A DNA stretch of 64,000 nucleotides from assembly GCA_024803745.1 (NCBI GenBank), contig JANJXV010000262.1:1364001-1428000 (forward strand), in the 5' to 3' direction. Positions within the stretch are counted from its first letter, which is position 1. Each line of letters opens with the position of its first letter. A program made the position numbers and the translations under genes. A model generated the notes under the pieces. The model searched no databases. It had not been told where the DNA came from and worked only from the letters and a program-made list of their open reading frames with translations. The DNA is from Megascapheus bottae (taxonomy: Eukaryota > Chordata > Mammalia > Rodentia > Geomyidae). Positions 56,938-64,000 of the stretch are shown in pieces.

Positions 56938-58865
56938 TTGAAAATGGGAGCAAGATTACTACTAAATACGATTATAGTTTTTCAGATATAACCAACCTAG
57001 ACCTCTGTAGCTGGCAGACACTAGATGTTCACAAGTTTTGATTGGTATTATAACTCTTTCTTTTTGTGCACTTACAGACCAGTCTAATACAACCACTGAT
57101 AAGCGATTTATACCCAAAACCATAAGCCTCTCAATCCAATCTCTATGGTCTTTAAGTCCCTCTGAGCCTAGAGAATAATTAACCACCTACATATACAATA
57201 TTGCTCAACAGCCATGAAGTGTAGATCCGTGCAGTATAAGGGTTGAAAGACGAGCAGAGGTCCAGAGATAGAAAAAAAGAATGAGAGAGGTCAGGGGAGG
57301 TGCAAAAGGATTAACGTAGGAGTGTAAGAATATTGTAGTAATGAAGAAAAATTATAGCATAAGGATAACTGACCTAAGTTGGTAAGTAGGTAGCATATTT
57401 GAGTACAAAGTTTGGAAAGTATTAGAATAAAACTTATGTGTTGCTGCACGACTAGCTCTTAGCCCAACCAGTGGCCTCACAGTGGACCATGGGATGGATC
57501 TGTTTTTCTTGTCTACGTTGAGGGAAAGGGGTATTTCACAAGATGCAGAAGCGAAGATTTCAGAAGCAAATGCTGTGAGTGAATTAGCTCGTAAAAAGCA
57601 TTTTTATTTTCTTTTATCTTTCTGCCAGTCTTGGGGCTTGAATTCAGGGCCTGAGCACTGTCCTCGGGTTTTCTCAAGTCTAGCCCTCTGCCACTTGAGC
57701 CACAGTGCCACATCTAGATTTTCTATCTATGTGATACTGAGCAATCAAACCCAGATCTTCATGGATGCTAGGCAAGCACTCTACCACCATGCCAAACTCT
57801 CAACCCTGACATAGTAATTATAAAGTCATCATCATCATCATCATATCCAAATATCCTTTCTCCTACAAAGAATGAACACTTAACTGTGTCTAATGCTTTT
57901 TTTTTAATTTCACTAATTCTTCTGTGTTTTCCCCTCTTGCATTTTTTCCACATGACAGCAAAGCTAATCAGGAAAAAATTGATTAGGATACAGAAACCTA
58001 ATAATATCCTAGTAGATTGACGTCAAAAACATGTGCAAGATGCCCTGTGTGTTTGACCTAGTGGTAGAGTACTTGGCTACCAAGCAGAAAGACTCAGGTT
58101 TGATTCCTCATTACCACATACATAGGAAACGCTGCAAGTGGTGCTGTGGCTCGGTGGGACAGCTAAAGCCTAAAGGAAGTCCAAGAACAATGTTCACACT
58201 CTGAGGTCAAGTCCCAAGACTAGCAAAAACAAAAAAAAATTCGACAAGGAGCAAAATGCAGGCAGAGAAGGCACTGTGAAGCAGATGTTTTGTAAAGGAT
58301 GAGGGCAATGTTGACCCTTAAGTTTGGATCTTACCTAAGAAAGGCTCCTTGAGTCTGAGAGCAGACTGGTAGTTGGGCCTATTGGAAGACATTGGGATTG
58401 GACAAATAAGGTGTGCTGTTTACTACATCCACATGTATATTGTGAGATTGGAAGAGAGATTCAGCCTCCAGTATGTCTTTGGTGAGGTCTTTTGTGAGCA
58501 AGGATCTTTGGTCATTGGGCCCTGAAAGGTGACCCTGCCTCCCTCACAATGGAACAGAATATGGAACCCTGGTAACCAAGCCACTGTACCTAACAACCAG
58601 CTCAAGCCAGCTCACTTGGCCTGTGGCTCAGGAGGAAGAAAGATGTTGCTGTGCTGTTGCCAAAGGTCAGGAAACTCGAGTCTCAGGCATGGAAGTTGTG
58701 GATGTCTTACTCGAAGATGTACATGCTAGATCATTGCCAAGCCACAAATCCAGTATAACAGAACTTTCTCTAAGAAGAAGGCCAGGAAAATCCAGGGCAA
58801 CCAGATGAGGTAAATTTCTAAGAAGAAATGTATTTGACCCCATCATCCTCTCCACACACTACAAC
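56938..58865 (-). mobile_element. 5' region of unit E with two ID SINEs
   Basis: Reverse ID SINE about 57599-57808, 6 CAT repeats (57827-57844) and forward ID SINE about 58042-58240. Confidence 0.78.
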
Positions 58866-61104
58866 TTTCTATTTTTAATTTTTTATTGTAATTAGTAAAA
58901 GGGTTAGATGATATTTGCCAGATAGAAGGTGCATTAATTCACATACATTGATACCTTTTCACATGTCTTGGTACCCATTTCCCTCCAACTCCACACCCCC
59001 CACCTCTCTTGGCTTTCCCCCCTTCCCTATCAAATTTCAGATATCCAAGTACAACTAAATTCAATATATAAGATAAAGTGAGATACTATACCAATATGGG
59101 ATAACCAAGGGACAGCAAACGAGATGAGAGACAACATAATACATTAAGGACAACAATCATTCATTATATGGCTTTTGTTTCAATATCCTGGAGGTCCTGT
59201 CAATTAGCTTCACATTATATGGCCTTATATATGGCCTTTTGCTCTATTGACAATCTCTGCTAGTAGAGCCCAAGGTTTCTACTGATTATGATGAATGAGG
59301 GAAACCACTGAGCCTAAGTTCCTTTGAGTCTGGCTTACTTCACTTAATATGATTTGTTCTAAGTCTTTCCATTTCCTAACAAATGGGGCGATGTCATTCT
59401 TTCTGACAGCAGCATAGAATTCCATTGTGTACAAATACCACAACTTGTTGATCCACTCATCAACTGAGGGACATCTGGGTTCGTTCCATATCTTTGCCAT
59501 GTTGAATAGTGCTGCAATGAACATTGTTGTGCTAGTGGGTTTAGTATGCCCTTGTTTCTGGATTGTTGGGTAAATGCAAAGTAGTGGAATTGCTGGGTCA
59601 TAGGGGAGTTCTATGTTTAGCCTTTTGAGGCACTGCCACCCTGCTTTCCATAGTGGTTGAACGAGTTTGCACTCCCACCAACAGGGTAGTAGTGATCCCT
59701 CCTGGCCACATCCCCTCCAGCATCTGTTGTCATTCGTTTTCCTGATCCTGGCCATTCTAACTGGAGTGAGGTGGAATCTTAGAGTTGTTTTGATTTGCAT
59801 TTCTTTTATGATCAGAGATGTGGAGCATTTCTTCGTGTGTCTATAGGCCATTTTTGTTTCTTCTTCAGAGAAGACTCTCTTTAAGTCTTTGGCCCATTTT
59901 TAATGGGATGGGTGTTACTTTGGAGGTTAGTTTTGGAGTGATTCAATTTTTTGAGTTGTTGATATATTTTAGATATGAGGCCTTTGTCCGTTGTTTGGGT
60001 GGTGAAGATCTTTTCCCACTCTGTAGGCTTCCTGGTTAGTTTACTAGCTATATCCGTTGCCATACAAAAGCTCTGCAGTTTAATGCAGTCCCACTTATCC
60101 AGCCTTTCTCTGATTTGTTGTGATTCTTGGTCCTTATTAAGAAATGTTCGACCTGTGCTAAGGAGGCCTAGTGTATCTCCTATTCCTTCCTGTAAACTTT
60201 TCAGTGTGTCAGCTTTTACCTCCAGGTCTTTGATCCATTTGGAGTTAATTCTAGTGCAAGGAGACAAAGAAGGATCCAACTTTAGTTTTGTGCAGGTGTT
60301 TAACCAGTTCTGCCAGCACACCTTGTTGAAGAGGCTTTCTTCCATTCTATTTTTTTGGCTCCCTTGTCAAAGATTAGGTGGCCATAGGTCTGTGGTTTAA
60401 TATGTAGGTCCTCAGTTCTACTCCATTGGACTTCAGGCCTGTTCTTGTGCCAGTACCAAGCTGTTTTGAGAATTATAGCTCTGTAATAGAGTCTTAAGTT
60501 TGGAATTGAAATTCCTCCAGCGCTGTTTTTTCTGCTAAGAAGTGTTTCTGAATTGCCTCTTCTATTTCTTTAAAGAATGACATTGGGATGTTGATTGGTA
60601 TTACATTGAATTTGTAGATAGCTCTTGGCAAGATTGTCATTTTCACAATGTTGATTCTTCCAATCCAGGAGCATGGGAGGTCTTTCCATTTCCTTAGTTC
60701 TGCTTTAATTTCCTTTTTTATGGTTTGAAAGTTTTCATCTAAACGGTCCTTTACATTCTTAGTTAAGCTAATTGCTATTTACTTTATTTTTTTAAGGCTA
60801 TTGGGAAAGGATTTTCTTTCCTGATTATTGCCTCGTTCCTCTCAGTGTTGGCGTAAAGTAAGGTAGTTGATTTGTGATGGTTCATTTTATGGCCTGTTAC
60901 CCTTCCAAATCTTTGAATCAGCTCAAGGAGCTTGGGAGTAGAGTCTATAGGATTCTTTAAATACAGAATCATGTCATTGGCAAAGAGGGATAGTTTTATT
61001 TCCTCTTTCCCTACTTGGATCCCCTTTATGCTTGCTTCTTTCCTTATTGCACTGCCTAGGAATTCTAGTTCTATGTTAAAAAGTAGTGGAGGGAGTGGGC
61101 ATCC
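58866..61104 (-). mobile_element. Array unit F (L1, 5'-truncated at array edge)
   Basis: 3' UTR and the C-terminal two thirds of ORF2. Homology ends after 'agtgggcatcc' at 61104, in the RT region, where the other units continue 'ttgtctcg'. It keeps the undeleted ORF2 marker (near 60453) and has a private deletion of about 40 bp near 60547. It is slightly more diverged than the internal units. Confidence 0.88.
59279..61104 (-). pseudogene. L1 ORF2 C-terminal fragment (unit F)
   Basis: Open pieces are at 59851-59279 (190 codons, including the cysteine-rich [14 protein letters not shown], where one histidine of the usual motif is proline), 60345-59881 and 60972-60784. Frames are separated by small indels. 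The RT active-site region is only partly present because of the edge. Confidence 0.85.
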
Positions 61105-61285
61105 TGAATGCTACCCCCTAGCACTTTAATGCAAAGCTTAGGGCTGTGGCATTTTAAGCACAATTCAACGCTCTGTTTTTTGCTGGTTAATTAGAGGTAA
61201 AAATCTTATGGAATTTATTGCGTGGCTGATTTTGAACTGGAATCCTCAGTTCTCAGCTTATCTTGAGCAGCTAGGATTACAGTAC
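61105..61285 (-). repeat. Diverged SINE at right flank of array
   Basis: A weak composite-SINE signature: 'ttgctggttaattagaggta' at 61180, then 'cagctaggattacagt' near 61268. It lies directly against the array edge. Confidence 0.5.
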
Positions 61286-61609
61286 TTTTACAACATGTAT
61301 GCTCATACACATTGCTTCTGATCCAAACACTCATTGTTCAATTTAACTAACAAGATGTGAGGAACGATGATTGACTGTAATTTACTAGATGGGATTCTAG
61401 TGAGTATATATTTCCACTTGCACTCTGAAGCCAGGGAAATGTTTCTGGTACATGTTTCAACTATCTCCCAAAGAGGAAATAATATGTGAGTACGTTTGAT
61501 AGTATTTCAGATAGGAGATGGACTTTGGTGTTTGGAACCTGTTGGGCAGAGTGTATCAGCTGGGCTGTGATAACAGAGATGATGTTACAGACAGTAATAT
61601 TTTCATCCC
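61286..61609. other. No gene seen
   Basis: AT-rich sequence with no supportable feature. Confidence 0.5.
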
Positions 61610-61695
61610 AGACAGACTTAATCCAGATCCTTGGATTTCAGGCCTTGAGTAGATAGAATTACAAGTGTGAGCTGCCACCACCACCTGGTTCATTT
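61610..61695 (-). repeat. Alu-like SINE fragment
   Basis: 'ccttgagtagatagaattac' is followed by 'aagtgtgagctgccacca'. Only the Alu-like part is present. Confidence 0.5.
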
Positions 61696-62395
61696 TGGAA
61701 ACCTTAATTGCTTCTCATTTGTTCCTTTCCTTTTTTGGAAGATTGATCTAAGCTGGCTGATTGTGCATCACAATGAAGTGATTGGCCTCAGGAATTGCAA
61801 ATATTTGTTTCATCAGCACGGAATGAATGAAGTTGATCTAAACCCAATAGTATTTTCCTTCTGATAAATAGGGAACTTACTTATATCATTTTTCCTTGCC
61901 TTTGCTTTCCCAAAGCAAGCAACATGTTTCTTAAAAACTATACTTCATGAGAATATTATAATTAGAAGCTATCTTCTGCACACTTCAGAATAGTCCTTGC
62001 ATTTATAAACTTATATTACAATATTAGGTAGAAGCATGGTGACTGTTAGTTTCATAACTATTTCATATGTTTTCCTCTTTAAGGCTCATTAACTCAAGAA
62101 GGGATTAAATACATTTATATAATAGTACAACATAGCTCCTGCTGATTTGATGTGTGTGCAGATGATACACAGATTTATTAGGATTACTCAAAAGTTTTCT
62201 TCAAATTTTCAGTAGTAGACTGCTATGCTAACTGGAAGGTGATAGTAATGATGCTGAAATTCTATGAATCAGCTATGAAGCAGAATTTCAGGGGAGAGTA
62301 TTTGCTAGGGACTTAATTTCTAAGACGCATATCAAGAATATTGAACTATAACACCAAATGATGGAGGACTCAGCGTCACATTTTGTTGTTTTATG
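61696..62395. other. No gene seen
   Basis: AT-rich. One 65-codon plus-strand frame overlaps the SINE end and has no domain. Nothing else is supportable. Confidence 0.5.
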
Positions 62396-62612
62396 CAAGT
62401 CCTAGGACTTGAACCCAGGGCCTGGGAACTGTCCTTAAAAGTTTTTTTTTTGCTTCAGGCTAGTGTTCTACCACTTTATCCACAGCTCCACTTCCAGATT
62501 TTTGGTAATGAACTGTAAATCAGAATATCATGCAATTGTTTGGGCTGGATTCAAACCTGATTCTGTGTAGTTAGGATTCCAAGTGTGAGCGCACAGAGCC
62601 TGGCTAGTATCA
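62396..62612 (-). repeat. Composite ID/Alu-like SINE
   Basis: 'cttgaacccagggcctggga' at 62409 and, at the far end, 'gtgtagttaggattccaagt'. Confidence 0.65.
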
Positions 62613-62617
62613 TTCAT

Positions 62618-62846
62618 CATTCAAGTCATGGGACTGCAATTCTGCACCTGGGTCTTGTCACTGAGCTTTTCAGCTCAAGACTACTGCCCTATCCCTTGAG
62701 CCATAGGGCCACTTCTGGGTTTCTGGTGGTTAATTGGAGATAAGAGTCACATGGACTTCAGTGCCCAGGCTGACTTTGAACTGCTATCCTTGGATCCCAG
62801 CCTCTTGAGTAGCTACATTTACAAGTGTGAGCCACCATACCCGGCT
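62618..62846 (-). repeat. Composite ID/Alu-like SINE, near complete
   Basis: 'tcaagactactgccctatcc' near 62674, 'ggttaattggagataagagt' near 62728, and the Alu-like end with 'aagtgtgagccaccataccc'. Confidence 0.75.
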
Positions 62847-62849
62847 AAA

Positions 62850-63240
62850 TTATTTTTTAAGTTAATTTATTTTGTTAAGTCAATATATAGTTGGCATACG
62901 GTTACATAATTAATGAACATATTTCTTAAGAAAATTGTTATCCCCTCCCTCATTTTTCTCTGTTTTCCTACCCTCAGACCCCTCTCCACCCAGATTGTTC
63001 AGTTCATTTCCGTTTAGTGTCTTCCAAGCATCACTGTTCAATTGGTTCACCCTTTTTCCTTTGTTTTTTTTTTTTACCATTTTATTATACCCTCTCCATT
63101 CCCCAAATCACATAAACCTATGTACAAGACACAGGGTACCCGAATTCAACACAGTGACTACACAGAATAAAACTAAAGGGAAAAAGAAGAAAAGAGGTAA
63201 AAAGCAAAGAAAATGAAAGAACATCATACAGTACCTTAGA
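62850..63240 (-). repeat. Possible old retroposon (L1 3'-UTR-like)
   Basis: A T-rich start, a C-rich pyrimidine block (62943-62995) and a further T run at 63062-63076 resemble the complement of an L1 3' UTR of another subfamily. No ORF is linked to it, and the assignment is tentative. Confidence 0.3.
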
Positions 63241-63264
63241 AGCAACAACACTGAAAAAACAAAA

Positions 63265-63420
63265 CATAAAACCTTGGGCTGAAAATGAAGCTTGCCTAGC
63301 ATGTATGAAACCCTGGATTACATTCCTCAGCACCACATAAACAAAAAACTGGAAATGCCACTGTGACTCAGCTGGTAGATTTCTAACGTTCAGCACAGAG
63401 TGTCTCCAAGTGACAAAAAT
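63265..63420 (+). repeat. ID-type SINE
   Basis: Forward orientation: 'gcttgcctagcatgtatgaa' at 63290 and 'attcctcagcaccacataaa' near 63320. Confidence 0.7.
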
Positions 63421-63499
63421 CTGTCACATTTAAGTCAGGCTTCAAAACTTTGCTAGGAACCAGTTATGTGATTTGGAATAAAGTCCAGTTTTCAAAAAA

Positions 63500-63740
63500 T
63501 CACTAGCCAGGCGCTGGAGGGTCATAATTGTCATTCTACTAGCCAGGGAGAAGGTGATTCAAAGCCTTTGCAAGCAAAAAAATGAAAACAAAAAAAACTG
63601 TAAGATTCTACTCTCCATTTATCCACCCAAAAACTAAGTGGAGTTGTGGCTAAAACTGGTACAGCATTAGCCTTGAGGAAAAAGAACTAAGAGACCTTGC
63701 CCAGGTCCAAAGTTCAACCTCCCCACCAAGAAACAAAAAA
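63500..63740 (+). repeat. Composite SINE
   Basis: 'actagccaggcgctggaggg' at 63502, then 'gtggagttgtggctaaaact' near 63639 and an A-rich tail at 63733-63742. Confidence 0.6.
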
Positions 63741-64000
63741 AAAGGAGTCCAGATACCTTAGTTTCAAAAGTATATCTGGATATCTTAGTAGATTTTTCTG
63801 ATCTTTCCTCATTCATCTCATGGAACCACATAATCTTGATCCTGATCTGACTAAGAGCCTGCATTGTGCTTAATAAATTCATTCCACATATTCCAGTAGA
63901 ATCTGGACAGCTAACAGCCACTTACCAATGCTTTATTCTACGTTTAGGCCAGTATGTCTTCATACCATCTACACAGTCAGCTATATCATCTTTCCAGAAG
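63741..64000. other. No gene seen
   Basis: AT-rich sequence. An 84-codon minus-strand frame overlaps the SINE tail and has no recognisable feature. Confidence 0.5.

Larger units (their letters stand above)
44270..58865 (-). mobile_element. Array unit E (full-length dead L1) interrupted by ERV
   Basis: 7408 bp of unit sequence once the ERV and one copy of its 6-bp target duplication are subtracted. The left part is 44270-45937 and the right part 53120-58865. Its ORF2 3' half shares the deleted marker site with D (near 45864). Its endonuclease half shares B/C lesions, and its ORF1 has the short state of A and B. Confidence 0.9.
10881..61104 (-). repeat. Head-to-tail array of ~7.41-kb L1-containing units
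   Basis: Seven copies of one unit follow each other without a gap, all in the same orientation. The junction 'cacacactacaac' directly followed by the T-rich complement of the L1 tail recurs at 14070, 21477, 28901, 36318, 44270 and 58866. Spacings are 7407, 7424, 7417, 7952 (foreign insert in D) and 14596 (7408 after removing the ERV and one target duplication). The left edge begins within ORF2 endonuclease sequence and the right edge stops within the reverse-transcriptase sequence. Each complete unit has L1 3' UTR, ORF2, ORF1 and a 1.9-kb 5' region with two ID SINEs. Duplication at DNA level is inferred from the shared junctions, SINEs and lesions. A collapsed or expanded assembly is possible, but the units differ from one another. 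Confidence 0.93.

Noticed and set aside
14070..58865. Independent retrotransposition of each L1 into the same neighbourhood
   Set aside because: Identical junctions, identical SINE insertions and shared lesions in every unit would each need to recur. Tandem duplication explains them together.

Overview
The window looks like mammalian nuclear DNA, most likely from a rodent. It holds LINE-1 (L1) elements, a KRAB zinc-finger locus with its exon-intron structure, an IAP-like endogenous betaretrovirus, and many tRNA-derived ID SINEs, some joined to an Alu-like module. That composite SINE style suggests a geomyoid rodent (kangaroo rat, pocket mouse or relative). The taxon is an inference from SINE appearance and needs a database search. 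I see no bacterial genes, CRISPR arrays, rRNA or functional tRNA genes.

Left flank (1-10880): SINEs, simple repeats, an old L1 fragment with an inverted 5' part (about 1690-2550), and a decayed KRAB-C2H2 zinc-finger locus on the minus strand (2930-8106). The zinc-finger locus has a 127-bp KRAB-A exon, a 90-bp KRAB-B-like exon and a finger exon. The frame breaks between the linker and the fingers, so it is probably a pseudogene or could only give a KRAB-only product.

Centre (10881-61104): about 50 kb is one head-to-tail array of a roughly 7.41-kb unit, all on the minus strand. Each unit is a full-length but dead L1 (3' UTR, ORF2, ORF1) followed by a 1.9-kb 5' region carrying the same two oppositely oriented ID SINEs around a (CAT)n tract. 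I label the copies 0 (partial, 10881-14069), A (14070-21476), B (21477-28900), C (28901-36317), D (36318-44269), E (44270-58865) and F (partial, 58866-61104). The identical junctions, shared SINEs and shared ORF2 lesions show that the copies arose by DNA-level duplication of an already inactive L1 rather than by independent retrotransposition. Diagnostic indels occur in all four combinations among units A-E, which points to unequal exchange or gene conversion. Unit D has about 0.3 kb of ORF2 replaced by about 0.9 kb of unrelated DNA plus a 19-bp scrap of L1 ORF1.

Inside unit E (45938-53119) sits a 7182-bp IAP-like ERV on the plus strand. It has two 367-bp LTRs differing at 6 positions, 6-bp target duplications, a perfect tRNA-Phe primer-binding site, gag, a dUTPase-protease pro, pol, and a polypurine tract. 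It has no intact env. Gag carries two in-frame stops, pro a frameshift and pol one stop, so the copy is defective, but its LTR promoter signals are preserved. It inserted after the array unit existed.

Right flank (61105-64000): SINEs, one possible old retroposon, and otherwise featureless AT-rich DNA. No intact host protein-coding gene can be supported anywhere in the window.
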